The translations under genes were made by a program, and so were the position numbers. From Archivesica marissinica (taxonomy: Eukaryota > Mollusca > Bivalvia > Venerida > Vesicomyidae): 64,000 nt of DNA. The notes under the pieces were generated by a model, which did not search any database, was not told where the DNA came from, and was given only the letters and a program-made list of their open reading frames with translations. The stretch covers positions 17,080,383 to 17,144,382 of the forward strand of contig CM026391.1 of the NCBI GenBank assembly GCA_014843695.1. The letters run 5' to 3'. Position 1 is the stretch's first letter; each line of letters opens with the position of its first letter. Positions 23,026 to 34,160 of the stretch are shown here, one piece after another.

Positions 23026-25320
23026 ATGGATAGCGACACGTCATCGGAATCGTTAATAAATCACGTGTTTGAGCTGAAACACAATACTACATTGGAAGAA
23101 AATGAGAAAATGGACTTAACGCTTGGAAACACAGAAGAAATTATCCCAGACAGTGATTTAATGCAAACTCTAGCATGTAATTCTAATAATGATAATATGG
23201 AATTAACTGAAACATGTAATGAACATGTAGACGTTGGAGAAGTCACCATCATGACAACAGATGGTCAACCAGAAAGCCACAGACAACCACATTCAGACGA
23301 AAGCAAGGCGAAAGTCACAGAAGCTGAGCGTCCCACAATAGACCATCAACAATCACATTCAGACGAAAACGTGACGAAAGTCGGAGAAGTTGACTATGAC
23401 CGCCTGGTAGTGGGTGCGATTGGTGGAAACAAAGGAGGTGATAATAATGAAGAACATGATGAAGACATAAGTAAAACCAAGCACTGCGAGCCTTGTCTAT
23501 TTGATGAAATTAAAGAGGATGCGGTTGCATTTTGTGTAATATGTATCGAGTATCTATGCAGTGGGTGTGCACGTGACCATAGGAGGAGTAAGGTTACAAG
23601 AAGCCACAAAGTCTTACACAATAATGAGCTGCCGAAAGATGCAAGCATTTTCAAAATAATGAAGGGCATGATGTGCTGCACAGACCATCCCGAAATGGAA
23701 GTTTCTTATAAATGCGAGGAACACGACCTATTCATCTGTATAAGATGTTTGGCGGTGAATCATAGAAATTGTTCTGAGGTTACAGAAGTTTCCAATGAGC
23801 CAGCGTTTCCTAACAACGACCACGTGGAACCTACTCTGCACGATCAGATGAAAACCCTCCATGACAAGACGATTTCCGTCAGGATTTCGAAACAAGAAAA
23901 TATCAGTAGTATGCTTCTAGAACAGGCTAATATCACAAAGGAACGAATGGAATACATTGATTGCATCCAGGAACATCTGTTGAATCTTAGTAAGCAATCT
24001 GATATTGAAACAGAAGCCCTTCTAACTAAGGAATTAGTTGAGTTAGTAAAAAGTGTGAAGGAATGCAGGGAAATAGAAACATCGGAAGTAATGTATATAG
24101 AGCTACTTAATGCTGCAATGCAGTATGGTAGTGTTGTTCAGTTGAATGTGATATGCGAGTTAATAAAGAAGAAAGCGGATCATTTGAAGCACGAATTGAA
24201 GGTTCAAGATATAAAGGAAACAGTCCATCTAAAATTCGAGAAGAATACACATTTCATAGACATGACATTTGTGGGGAATGTTATCGTAGTCCAGGGTGAG
24301 ATGAAAGAAGACATACAAAGTGATAAACAAGACAAGCAAGTAAACATGGAAAGTTCAAGCGATGCAGTGGATGAGTCGATTCAACCAGACATAAATAATC
24401 AGACATTGAAGACAGAAAACAACGCCAGGAGCGCAGTGAGCAAACAAGTAGATCAGCATAATCATTTTCCTTTACTTCGTAGAACTAGAACATTGTATGA
24501 CATACATAGTAATGGTGATAGGTACAACTGTTCTATAAGTGGAATGCTTGTTTTGTCAGATGGACGGCTTGTTGTAGCTGACGTCGAGAACAAAAATATC
24601 AAAGTTCTCAATCCTGACTTTTCAGTAGCATTTGTACATGAACTGAATGATGCGCCTATAGATATGTGCCAGACTTCGGACAAACATTTGGTTATTGTGT
24701 GTATCGATAGTAAGAATGTGACTAAGTATATAGTACATGAGCAGTCGATCGTTGAAGACGGAGTGTTCCCCACGAAACTATATCCTATCAGTATTGACAA
24801 ATGCAAGGAGAATGTTGTCATATTATTTTCAGACGAGAAAAAGAATACAGAAATAAAGAGTGACAGAGATATAATTGAAGTACAAATACGCAATGTGAAA
24901 AACGGGTCGGTCATTTCGCAAACAAGTGAATATAAAACGAAATCATCCCGTAAACTAGTATTAGCGAACACAAACCGAATTCGAGTTGTACCATCATACC
25001 CTCTGGAATACCTGATCTCTGAAACTAATCAAATGGTGTGTCTTGGTAATAGCTACAAGGCGAAATGGTTCTATAAAAGCTACAGAGACAGGGCTATTGA
25101 TGGTATCACAGATATTGCAATGGACATGGACAAGAACATATATGTTTGTGGACTCCTCTCAAGAAACATTCACCAAGTTTCAAGTGAAAACTTCAAGAAA
25201 AACCGGGTTATATTGTCGGTACCCGGCAAGCCGATGTCTGTGTGTGTTGACCATGTAAGACGACTGTTGATTGTTGGGTGTGATGATGACAATTTCATCT
25301 ATGTTGCTTCATTTGTGTGA
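23026..25320 (+). CDS. Gene B: RING-less TRIM-like protein, two B-boxes and beta-propeller
   Basis: Single exon, 764 residues, paralogous to gene A. The acidic N-terminal region (1-150) carries a duplicated motif, PHSDESKAKVTEAE then SHSDENVTKVGE, which A has once. B-box 1 uses C154, C157, C170, C173, C178, C181, H185 and H194. B-box 2 uses C218, H221, C230, H233, C238, C241, H246 and C249. A coiled-coil-like helix spans about 280-390, and the C-terminal third has propeller strands (VLSDGRLVVADVENKNIKVL, KNIYVCG, RRLLIVGCDDD). The likely role is scaffold or ubiquitin-pathway adaptor in the cytoplasm, inferred from the family. The closest relatives in the window are E, pseudogene D and the first half of C. 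Confidence 0.9.
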   Translation: MDSDTSSESLINHVFELKHNTTLEENEKMDLTLGNTEEIIPDSDLMQTLACNSNNDNMELTETCNEHVDVGEVTIMTTDGQPESHRQPHSDESKAKVTEAERPTIDHQQSHSDENVTKVGEVDYDRLVVGAIGGNKGGDNNEEHDEDISKTKHCEPCLFDEIKEDAVAFCVICIEYLCSGCARDHRRSKVTRSHKVLHNNELPKDASIFKIMKGMMCCTDHPEMEVSYKCEEHDLFICIRCLAVNHRNCSEVTEVSNEPAFPNNDHVEPTLHDQMKTLHDKTISVRISKQENISSMLLEQANITKERMEYIDCIQEHLLNLSKQSDIETEALLTKELVELVKSVKECREIETSEVMYIELLNAAMQYGSVVQLNVICELIKKKADHLKHELKVQDIKETVHLKFEKNTHFIDMTFVGNVIVVQGEMKEDIQSDKQDKQVNMESSSDAVDESIQPDINNQTLKTENNARSAVSKQVDQHNHFPLLRRTRTLYDIHSNGDRYNCSISGMLVLSDGRLVVADVENKNIKVLNPDFSVAFVHELNDAPIDMCQTSDKHLVIVCIDSKNVTKYIVHEQSIVEDGVFPTKLYPISIDKCKENVVILFSDEKKNTEIKSDRDIIEVQIRNVKNGSVISQTSEYKTKSSRKLVLANTNRIRVVPSYPLEYLISETNQMVCLGNSYKAKWFYKSYRDRAIDGITDIAMDMDKNIYVCGLLSRNIHQVSSENFKKNRVILSVPGKPMSVCVDHVRRLLIVGCDDDNFIYVASFV

Positions 25321-25407
25321 TCAGAAACACAATTGTTCATCAATTATATCAACACTATTGTGCTCTGCGTTGCTTTTATGGATTATACGTGTGTGTGCGT
25401 GTGTGTG

Positions 25408-25439
<32 letters not shown>

Positions 25440-26007
25440 TGCGTGCGGGCGTGAGTAATCGGTACATGAGCATGTCAATTGGCAAGGCCAGCAATAGTAT
25501 AATTAACTCGCCTGGAAGATACCGGAAATAGTGAACCATTGTCGACATCGTATATTTATTTCATACCTTACGTAATGTGTTTTAACACAGTACAAGTACA
25601 TTATAAAGATCGGTTTTATCAATCTTTAAATCGGGTGCTACTCTCTACTTCGCATTAATTGGACAAGGTAGTAATGCTATGTTAGGTTAGCTCATTGTCG
25701 GAATTACTAATTATATTACTAGCCCATTAGAAAAGTGTAATTCGGTATTTCAAAGAAGATGGATGCACCATGTTATTGAAGTGCACATGTGAAGCTGTTT
25801 ATTCCGTGATGCTCATTTCCATTTCCATACACATCACCTATTCTATATAACAGTACGGACATCCCAATTCCGTACAGAACCCCTGTCCCATATTAGTTGG
25901 CATATATCAGTACTTTACTAGCAATATAATGCACAGGTGACAATTATTGTTATTATATATGCATATCATTTTGTATTTCGAATGTGTTTAGAATCAATAA
26001 GTAGTGT
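25321..26007. repeat. 3' flank of gene B with GT/GC microsatellite
   Basis: A (GT)n run passing into (GTGC)n lies at about 25388-25453. The homologous flank of gene E (57980-58000) has only a short ACGCACGC tract, so the microsatellite length differs between paralogous copies. The rest of the flank is alignable with 57440-58050 and contains no gene. Confidence 0.7.
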
Positions 26008-28252
26008 GTACCAACTGTTGTGGTGTGTAGCCTACTAACTGTTGTGTTGTGTAGCCTACCAACTGTTGTGGTGTGTAGCCTACCAACTATTGTGGTGTGT
26101 AGCCTACCAACTATTGTGGTGTGTAGCCTACCAACTGTTGTGGTGTGTAGCCTACCAACTATTGTGGTGTGTAGCCTACCAACTGTTGTGGTGTGTAGCC
26201 TACCAACTAGTGTGGTGTGTAGCCTACCAACTATAGTGATGTGTAGAGTACCAACTGTTGTGGTGTGTAGCCTACCAACTAGTGTGGTGTGTAGCCTACC
26301 AACTGTTGTGTTGTGTAGCCTACCAACTGTTGTGGTGTGTAGCCTACCAACTATTGTGGTGTGTAGCCTACCAACTATTGTGGTGTGTAGCCTACCAACT
26401 GTTGTGGTGTGTAGCCTACCAACTATTGTGGTGTGTAGCCTACCAACTGTTGTGGTGTGTAGCCTACCAACTAGTGTGGTGTGTAGCCTACCAACTAGTG
26501 TGGTGTGTAGAGTACCAACTGTTGTGGTGTGTAGCCTACCAACTAGTGTGGTGTGTAGCCTACCAACTGTTGTGGTGTGTAGCCTACCAACTATTGTGGT
26601 GTGTAGCCTACCAACTATTGTGATGTGTAGCCTACCAACTGTTGTGGTGTGTAGCCTACCAAATATTGTGATGTGTAGCCTACCAACTGGTGTGGTGTGT
26701 AGCCTACCAACTGTTGTGGTGTGTAGCCTACCAACTGTTGTGGTATTTAGCCTACCAACTATTGTGGTGTGTAGCCTACCAACTATTGTGGTGTGTAGCC
26801 TACCAACTATGGTGGTGTGTAGCCTACCAACTGTTGTGGTATGTAGCCTACCAACTGTTGTGTTGTGTAGCCTACCAACTGTTGTGGTGTGTAGCCTACC
26901 AACTATTGTGGTGTGTAGCCTACCAACTATTGTGGTGTGTAGCCTACCAACTATTGTGATGTGTAGCCTACCAACTAGTGTGGTATGTAGCCTACCAACT
27001 GTTGTGGTGTGTAGCCTACCAACTGTTGTGGTATGTAGCCTACCAACTAGTGTGGTGTGTAGCCTAACAACTATTGTGGTATGTAGCCTACCAACTATTG
27101 TGGTGTGTAGCCTACCAACTATTGTGATGTGTAGCCTACCAACTGTTGTGGTGTGTAGCCTACCAAATATTGTGATGTGTAGCCTACCAACTGGTGTGGT
27201 GTGTAGCCTACCAACTGTTGTGGTGTGTAGCCTACCAACTGTTGTGGTATTTAGCCTACCAACTATTGTGGTGTGTAGCCTACCAACTATTGTGGTGTGT
27301 AGCCTACCAACTATTGTGATGTGTAGCCTACCAGCTGTTGTGATGTGTAGCCTACCAACTGTTGTGGTGTGTAGCCTACCAACTATTGTGATGTGTAGCC
27401 TACCAACTAGTGTGGTATGTAGCCTACCAACTGTTGTGGTGTGTAGCCTACCAACTGTTGTGGTATGTAGCCTACCAACTAGTGTGGTGTGTAGCCTAAC
27501 AACTATTGTGGTATGTAGCCTACCAACTAGTGTGGTGTGTAGCCTACCAACGGTTGTGGTGTGTAGCCTACCAATTATTGTGGTGTGTAGCTTACCAACT
27601 GTTGTGGTGTGTAGCCTATCAACTATTGTGGTGTGTAGCCTACCAACTATTGTGGTGTGTAGCCTACCAACTGTTGTGGTGTGTAGCCTACCAACTGTTG
27701 TGTTGTGTAGCCTACCAACTGTTGTGGTGTGTAGCCTACCAACTAGTGTGGTGTGTAGCCTACCAACTATTGTGGTGTGTAGCCTACCAACTGTTGTGGT
27801 GTGTAGCCTACCAATTATGTGGTGTGTAGCCTACCAACTGTTGTGGTGTGTAGCCTACCAACTATTGTGATGTGTAGCCTACCAACTGTTGTGGTGTGTA
27901 GCCCATCAACTATTGTGGTATGTAGCCTACCAACTATTGTGGTGTGTAGCCTTCCAACTGTTGTGGTATGTAGCCTACCAACTGTTGTGGTGTGTAGCCT
28001 ACAAATTATTGTGGTGTGTAGCCTACCAACTGTTGTGGTGTGTAGCCTACCAACTATTGTGATGTGTAGCCTACCAACTGTTGTGGTGTGTAGCCCATCA
28101 ACTATTGTGGTATGTAGCCTACCAACTATTGTGGTGTGTAGCCTTCCAACTGTTGTGGTGTGTAGCCTACCAACTGTTGTGGTGTGTAGCCTACCAACTA
28201 TTGTGGTGTGTAGCCTATCAACTATTGTGGTGTGTAGCCTACCAACTATTGT
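26008..28252 (+). repeat. 24-bp minisatellite array, about 93 units
   Basis: Units of 24 bp have core GTAGCCTACCAACTGTTG and variants ATTG, AGTG and GGTG. The period is divisible by three, so two frames stay open (repeating an 8-residue motif) and mimic a 616-residue protein. Higher-order structure is visible: rare units such as CCAAATATTGTGATG recur 504 bases apart (26659 and 27163). A segment with CCCATCAACTATTG recurs 192 bases apart near 27902 and 28094. An inverted, shorter version is at 56672-57430. Confidence 0.97.
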
Positions 28253-28518
28253 GTCGGAGACTTATTTGAAATTTAATACATGTATAACGAATAGTATAAA
28301 TTATAATTCATATAAATCTGTTTTCCTGATGATGACAAGAACTAACAGTGTGCTCGCCGAATCGTACAATATACATATTATATATATGCTGTTGAATGTC
28401 AATAATATTATCCGATATGTGCGACACTAATTGCCAAGAAATAAGTACATGTAATAATACATAATTTGTATTTTATTATATATGTTCTACATAAACAGAC
28501 GTCATAACCTGTGTGTTG
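28253..28518. other. AT-rich spacer, no gene seen
   Basis: Unique AT-rich spacer. The segment containing ACATGTAT next to TTAATACATG corresponds to the place where the inverted copy carries the 19-bp array at 56016-56637. Confidence 0.6.
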
Positions 28519-28802
28519 TTTGCGTTTATTTATCGACGTTTCCTCTTAATTTTAAGGAGATTGGTTATTTAAGGTTTAGGAGGATAGTGCATTGATCAAT
28601 ATATACAGAGCCTCGCTCCAAAGACTCGTATGGTACCTATACGTGCAAGGTGTATAGCACATGTACGTTGCTTAATCTATATTAAAATATATCTGAAATA
28701 CATGTTCTGGGGAATTAGTCAGCTTAGTATGGTGTGGCCGATGATCAAACCTGCGATCACTGTATTACCTGTCCAGCATGTTAACCACTTGACCACGGAT
28801 TC
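28519..28802 (-). mobile_element. tRNA-like SINE, second family (minus strand)
   Basis: On the minus strand the head reads TCCGTGGTCAAGTGGTTAAC (A-box-like), then CTGGACAGGTAATACAG and CGCAGGTTTGATCAT (B-box-like). The body has GGAGGATAGTGCATTGAT and TTTATTTATCGACG. It is more diverged than the copy at 10232-10513. The inverted duplicate is at 55489-55775. Confidence 0.6.
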
Positions 28803-28995
28803 GTTTTTTCCGGGCCGCCGGCGAATCATATATTTGGTCACTTGTTGCAATATTGCTATGGTTATTATTATCTAGCTATCTACGCAAACCAATGTGTTTA
28901 CTAATAGACAATACCATAGATGCAAATGTCACAAGACAAATTTATCATGTATCCATCTGTGTTTTCCGTTATTTTCCTAATAATAACATATCTAA

Positions 28996-29374
28996 CTTCC
29001 TCTAATGTCACCCCCACGGGGATGTAGACATGTTGCGCGTCAAACCGAAGAAGTTAAAAAGTATGACTATACTAGTTAAAAGCATAACTATAAGAAAGTA
29101 ATGACAAATAAGTTGGGTTAAGAGTTTATAAGCAGCTGGGCAGAACAATTAGGGCTGCCATGATCAATATGGCAAACTGATCAATATGGCAGTTTGCCAT
29201 ATTGATCATGCCAGTCCCTAGTTGTTCTGCGCAGCTGCTTTTAAACTTTTACCAAAACGTTACTTTCACTACTTTCTTAACTTATGCTTTTAACTACTCA
29301 TACATTTAACTTCTTTGCGGTTTTTGACGCGCAACATGTTTACGTCCCCGCGAGGGGTTCGACATAAAAAGAAG
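28996..29374. mobile_element. Foldback (long-TIR) MITE, about 380 bp
   Basis: The two halves are inverted repeats of about 185 bases. The left end is CTTCCTCTAATGTCACCCCC and the right end, reversed, is CTTCTTTTTATGTCGAACCC. Shared inner blocks are CATGTTGCGCGTCAAA, AAGAAGTTAAA, AGCAGCTG and GCAGAACAA. The centre (29159-29212) is a tight hairpin built from CATGATCAATATGGCAAACTG and its reverse. GATA repeats follow the right end. No coding sequence is present. An inverted duplicate is at 54934-55295, and isolated termini lie at 14952 and 39570. Confidence 0.8.
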
Positions 29375-29469
29375 ATAGATAGATCGATAGATAGATCTAC
29401 AGGGGAGCCGTGCTCTAAACTTGGCCATTTACGGCATTATTGTCAGAAGCTGTTAAAAAGCCTGTAAGA

Positions 29470-29558
29470 ATGATTGTGTAATGGTAACGTGTTGGTCCTC
29501 CATTACTATTTGACTTTATATCGCGATCAAAACAAACATGTTTTCTGTTCACCAATAG
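29470..29558. repeat. Dispersed repeat, second location
   Basis: ATTGTGTAATGGTAACG through TTTGACTTTATATCGCGA matches the dispersed repeat at 21990-22110 with moderate divergence. It ends at the left target-site duplication of the young SINE. Confidence 0.5.
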
Positions 29559-29800
29559 TTTAGTTTATACAAATTTATTTTAGCTCGATTGCGAAACAAG
29601 TTCTTATAACTTATACTAATCACTCTCGAGACCTCATTCCTGATGGAATCCATCGCCACGAGGGAGAGAGAAGAGGAATTTAAATGCCTTGCCTAAGGAC
29701 ACACTCGTAACGGCTCCAGCGGGGCTCGAACTCCGGGCCTTTCGCACGTGAAGCGAACGCGCTACCAATGAGCTATCACGACTTCCACTTTCACCAATAG
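29549..29800 (-). mobile_element. Young tRNA-Val-like SINE with 10-bp target-site duplication
   Basis: The SINE occupies about 29559-29790 and is flanked by TCACCAATAG at 29549-29558 and 29791-29800. On the minus strand the head reads AGTGGAAGTCGTGATAGCTC, with anticodon arm TTCGCTTCACGTGCGAA (CAC, tRNA-Val-like), then CGGAGTTCGAGCCCC (B box) and CTCTCTCCCTCGTGGCGATG. The inverted paralogous site at 54755-54764 has a single TCACCAATAG (as its complement) and no insert, giving the empty site. Confidence 0.85.
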
Positions 29801-30508
29801 TGAAAATGACTTCTAAAATTAAAATACAATAGGCAATATGAGGTGCATTTTGGAATATTTTAGAATATTTGCATACTATTTGGTGACAGTAAAACGTAAC
29901 AAATAAACACAATATTATCAGTGCAACATTCACTACCAAATTACCTTCAGAGTACTAGTTACTGTAGTGGGTGCCCAGGGGCGGATCCAGAATCCCCCCA
30001 GGGGGGTCCAAACTGAGCGAGCACCATAGGTATGAGAAATGCTAAGGGGGTATGGGGGAATGCCCCCCTGAATATTTTGATATCTAAAAGCCAAATAGAG
30101 CCATTCCCATCATTTCAGCGGCCACTATGACCAAACAAAATTAACGTCTAAGGCCCTTGGCTAATCACTGGTCGACAGTACAGGGTCGGACTCAAGTGTG
30201 AATTAAATAAGCTTTCAGAATGATTCACAGTCGAATCAAAATAAATAGGTTCAAATGTATAGACTAAGCCTTGAGCTTATGCACTATTTGTGTGGATGTT
30301 AGCCGTTTGATTTCAAACGTTTCCAGTTCTAACCACGGGGAGGTCTCCACTTTTAAAACTATATTTCTCCTCGGGGAGGGGGTTGGTTATACTTTATAAT
30401 TTGACCAATGCTTCTATGGCCAAAGTCTATATCAAACTCTGGTCTTTGACTAAATAGGCTTGACTGGAAAAGCCTTCTGTTTCCTGATTTGATGAACTTT
30501 TCTACTAT

Positions 30509-32300
30509 TTAGAGTGGGTTAATGTTGAGAGAATTGTGTAACTGCATGAGAGCTAGCGGCGCAAGCATGTCCTCGTGCATTGTGTTTCTCATGTAGCTTT
30601 TATTACGCCGTAAACCTGAGAACGAACGTTCTGCTTCACTTGTGCTGACAGGCAGCACACAACCCTATGTGGAAGAGTGTTTTTAAGTTTGGGTATAATT
30701 ATGTCTTCATCTACAAAATTGAACGCCGTTCAAGTCAACAAATCTGTCTCCTGTATTTCCCATGTTTGGACAATGTCGCTGCCATTCAGTAATTTCGCGA
30801 GCCAAATCGTTTGTAGATATGCATTCTAGATCAGACTGCCAAAACATGAGTTTTTCAGACAGGGTCACTATGTCTTCTTTCTCAATGTCTAAGACATTCC
30901 GTGACAACAAGGAACTGATTGAATAGGCTTCAGTGTCTTCGACGCCAAAACGGGCCTTGAGCTCCTGTAAAAGGAAATCTACAAATGGAATGGCCATGGC
31001 TGTTCTGAAATAATCTTCTGTTCTAGTGTTTTCGATATTTGCCCTATGTTGTTGTTTATTGCACCTTATTGGTGCCTTCACATATACACCAAGAGGCTCT
31101 GCAATGCGTTCTGCATCCTCGAAAACAGCCTCAAACTCCTGGTCTATATCATGTCTGATACCTGTAATTTTATCGATATGATTCTCCATGAGTTTGTTTG
31201 CTCTTGAAATGTCTACATCTCTCTTTTGCAGTTTTACTGTCTATGGTTTGACAGTGTCAAGAATTTGCCGGACAAAGACAAACGTTATGAGGACGGTAAC
31301 GTTTGTCAGTGACGAAAGCAAACCGTGCGCGGTTATTTTCGAGTCCCCGTCCCAAGACCAGTCTTCATCAGAGTTCTCGTCCATGGCTGGGTTCACAATA
31401 CACTGCAAGCATTTCACAATACACTGCAAGCATCTCACAATACACTGCAAGCATTTCACAATATACACGTACAGATGGTAAAATGTGTCATAGCAGGCAT
31501 GGCGTTCAACCCACCGTGTTTTGCACAAACCAACCAACTTTTTCTTAGAGTATTCAGAACTCTCAGTTTCCAGAACATGCTTAAAAAAGCACTGTCGCTT
31601 GGGTGAATGGTCAAAGAATTTGAAGGTAGAATTGAGAACATCAATCATGTTTCTGACAAGTGGCAATTTACAGGCAGACGCTATACTCAGGTTAAGGCCA
31701 TGACTTCGACAGTGCGTGTACAAAGCCAAACTATTTATTTCCTTGATCCTTCCTTGACAACCCTTTTTCGCTGATCACATTGCAGCTGCGCCATCATAGG
31801 CCTGTCCTCGCATGTTTTCCACTGATATGTCATTCGTTGTAAGGGTATCAATGATTGCGTTAGCAATTGCTTCGCCTGTAGCGCGCCTTATTTGCACAAT
31901 ATCAAAGAACTATTCATGTATGGTCGCTGGTTTAGCTTGTGTCTCTACAAATCTTAGAATGATTGAGTAAAACCCCTTGCCTTGATAAAGGCCTTCTTTA
32001 ATTGTATCTCTTATGTGGGTTGCAATAATTTGTATTATTTCATTCTGTATGTGTTTACTTGTATAAGTTGCATTTTTCTTTGCATTCTCCAGGTGTGATG
32101 CAATGTCCTCATCATGACTTGCTAAGAGCTGCAAAATTTCAAGAAAGTTTCCTTTATTTGAGACTTCACATCGTCTCTATGGCCCCGAAGTGCTATGCTC
32201 TGTTTTCCACACCGAATGATTGTTTGTACGATAGAGCTCAAAAGCTTGACATTTCTGTCATAAATTGCTTTGTTTTATTCGTTAATTTTGTATGGCAAGG
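30509..32300 (-). pseudogene. hAT transposase (DUF4371 / ZMYM1- and P52rIPK-like), frameshifted
   Basis: Family motifs lie in order on the minus strand. CGKQSIALRGHRDD is near 32170-32215. Next come GNFLEILQLLASHDEDIASH and NATYTSKHIQNEII (32155-32040), and then CRSHGLNLSIASACK and CKTRWVERH (31729-31500). IPFVDFLLQELKARFG follows near 30990, and the C-terminal dimerisation block PVSTSEAERSFSGLRRNK is near 30650-30595, with a TAA at 30509-30511. A frame change separates RGHRDD from GNFLE, and further breaks lie between the later pieces, so it is inactive. The usual family order is complete except for a clear N-terminal zinc finger. Confidence 0.85.
31390..31465. repeat. 21-bp tandem repeat inside the transposase
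   Basis: Three and a half copies of a 21-bp unit containing CACAATACACTGCAAGCAT lie within the transposase frame. They add seven-residue repeats (CLQCIV plus R or K) on the minus strand. The period keeps the frame, so the expansion alone did not break it. Confidence 0.85.
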
Positions 32301-32315
32301 TTGTGGTTGGCTTTT

Positions 32316-32531
32316 CTATGCTTTGCTTGGCTGTCTTTTAGCTCCTTCTTTGCACACATATGGTGCTCGGAATGTTCGTGTTTTAGCAGATACGAATCTT
32401 TTCCAAGGGCTTTTTATATTATGTAAAATGACCTTGTCGCAAATGTCTCCTGGTGTTTCATATCCCGTTGCGGAAACAATACACAGTACATACACATCCC
32501 GCCGCCCAAAGTGGTACTGTACGTAAGCCAC
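32316..32531 (-). pseudogene. Coding fragment between OTU module and hAT transposase, copy 2
   Basis: This has the same peptide as at 7753-7932 (GYETPGDICDKVILHNIK, then WKRFVSAKTRTFRAPYVC), ending KEGAKRQPSKA with a TAG. Here the sequence continues without a visible boundary into the hAT transposase on the same strand. It may be the decayed transposase N-terminus. Confidence 0.4.
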
Positions 32532-32688
32532 TTGAATTACTTAATCCAAGACTGCTGGAATGATAGCATTTTTTCTCTTCATTTGTTCGTTTTGCCCTTG
32601 GCAGTAGGCTGTCGTTTCAAATTAGATAGAGATTCTGGAGACGGTTGATTTCTGATAAAATTTAATTTCTCAATATTTGTCATAGAAT

Positions 32689-33623
32689 CTAACCTAATTG
32701 CTTCATCAGCGGTGGTTCACTGTTGTCCCACTTTGGGCTTTCACTTTTCTGTTCATTCTGGTGTTTCTTCTGCGGTGATTCACCGTTGTCACACTTTGTG
32801 CTTTCACTTTTATGTTCATGCTGGTGTTTCTTCAGCGGTGGTTCACTGATGTCATATTTTGGGCTTTCACTTTTTTGTTTATTCTGATGCTTCAACGGTT
32901 CGCCATCATTTGTGAATACCAATTCCGGTAGGGGAAGGCACGGCACAAAATGGTTTGGTATCCAATTTACAGGATCGGCATTTTCTGTGTGGGTCCACAT
33001 AATGTAGACTGGGGGTTCATCATTATCAAGTGGGCTTATCATTTGATTGTGTATCAATATATATCCCTGTTCACACCCACATTCTGCACCACCGGTTAGA
33101 TACTACAGATGGGGCGGTTAATGGCATTAGCTGCAGCGAAAAAATGGACCAGGGAAGAGTACACACCTGACGAAACAGACTTCATAATTTCATTCTGAAG
33201 AGACTTTTCGATGTCCTTTGGTGTCAGAGCTTCATCAGACACGGACTACTCTATTATGTATCGTAGACTAGGCCTTGTTGTTGAAGACATGGTGCTATAC
33301 ATTTCCCCTGACACATACCTTTTAAAGTTTACAACCAACTCAAACACTATTCTCATACGAACTTCAATATGCCTGTCTTCAGTACCAAAAACAACACTTG
33401 ATATTTTTTCTTTGAAACAATTGCCATCACCATAAGCTTGGACAGGTTTGAAACTGCTTGGGGCATCCACCGGGTAAAGGAAAGACGATATCTCGCCATG
33501 CAGTAATTCCGCAACTTCTGCTGAAGCCAAACTTTTACTGCAATCAGTTTTTAAAGTCTTTGAGTTCAATAAAACCCGAAATTTAAAGGATTGCCACCCA
33601 TGCTGTGGGCTGCGTTCTTGAGT
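32689..33623 (-). pseudogene. OTU-like module, copy 2, broken
   Basis: This is almost identical to copy 1 at 8090-9024, with a handful of substitutions. It shares the TAG after YIIE and the TAA after RPICSI, while the inverted copy has an intact codon at the first of these. The two tandem copies therefore share derived damage and separated after it. YGDGNCF and IPNHFVP are retained. Confidence 0.6.
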
Positions 33624-33882
33624 GATGACTGCAATTGTTTAAGTTGAAGAACAATATATAGACTCGGGATAGGCGTTATATTTGGACAGATTTGTACAAA
33701 ATTGTTTCAGATAGGGCCATTTTACTGATCGATGCGAAATCTGACATCCCACAGAGTAGAATCCCTGTACATACATATATATACTAGTACCCCCAAACGT
33801 GCCGAATCCCTGTGGTCTATATAGCGCCCCTGCTAACATGTTCATACCTACATATCTGATAGCAAGCGATATGAATAATATT

Positions 33883-34160
33883 CAGGTGCGTAGCTAGGCC
33901 TACGCATGTACGCACGTGCGTAAGATTTATTTTGACAGTTCCTGAAAAATTATATAAATGCGAAAAATGCAATAAAAACTTGATCGTAAGGGGGGGGGTA
34001 CACTGACATTGATCATTCACAAGACAGCAGACATGATCGAAATGCCAAGAAATATTGATTGTAGCTGATAGTATGCAATAGTCACCTGAGACCATATAGC
34101 GGAAACAATTCTCCCACTAGAATGGTGCGTAATCCATATGTAGGCCTAGCTACGCGCCTG
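33883..34160. mobile_element. hAT-type MITE, copy 2
   Basis: This is the duplicate of the element at 9284-9561, with the same CAGGTGCGTAGC and GCTACGCGCCTG ends and one visible substitution near the right end (CATATGTAGG against CATATTTAGG). Confidence 0.7.

Larger units (their letters stand above)
29979..32351 (-). mobile_element. hAT transposon remnant
   Basis: The left end CAGGGGCGGATCCAG is a typical hAT terminus, and the minus-strand transposase reads towards it. No matching inverted terminus is visible on the right, where the sequence passes into the OTU-containing module at about 32350. Either the element is truncated there or the OTU module belongs to it. The inverted copy at 54.7 kb has the OTU module but breaks off just after GACAGAAATGTCAAGCT, so it lacks this body. 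Confidence 0.7.

Noticed and set aside
26020..28430. Open frames of 616 and 203 residues with VVCSLPT repeats and the alternative WCVAYQL frame
   Set aside because: A 24-bp minisatellite keeps several frames open at once, and the inverted array does the same on both strands. Nothing marks one frame as coding.
28630..28875. 81-residue frame, also at 55416-55661
   Set aside because: It runs through the tRNA-like SINE and its flank, and no family is recognised.
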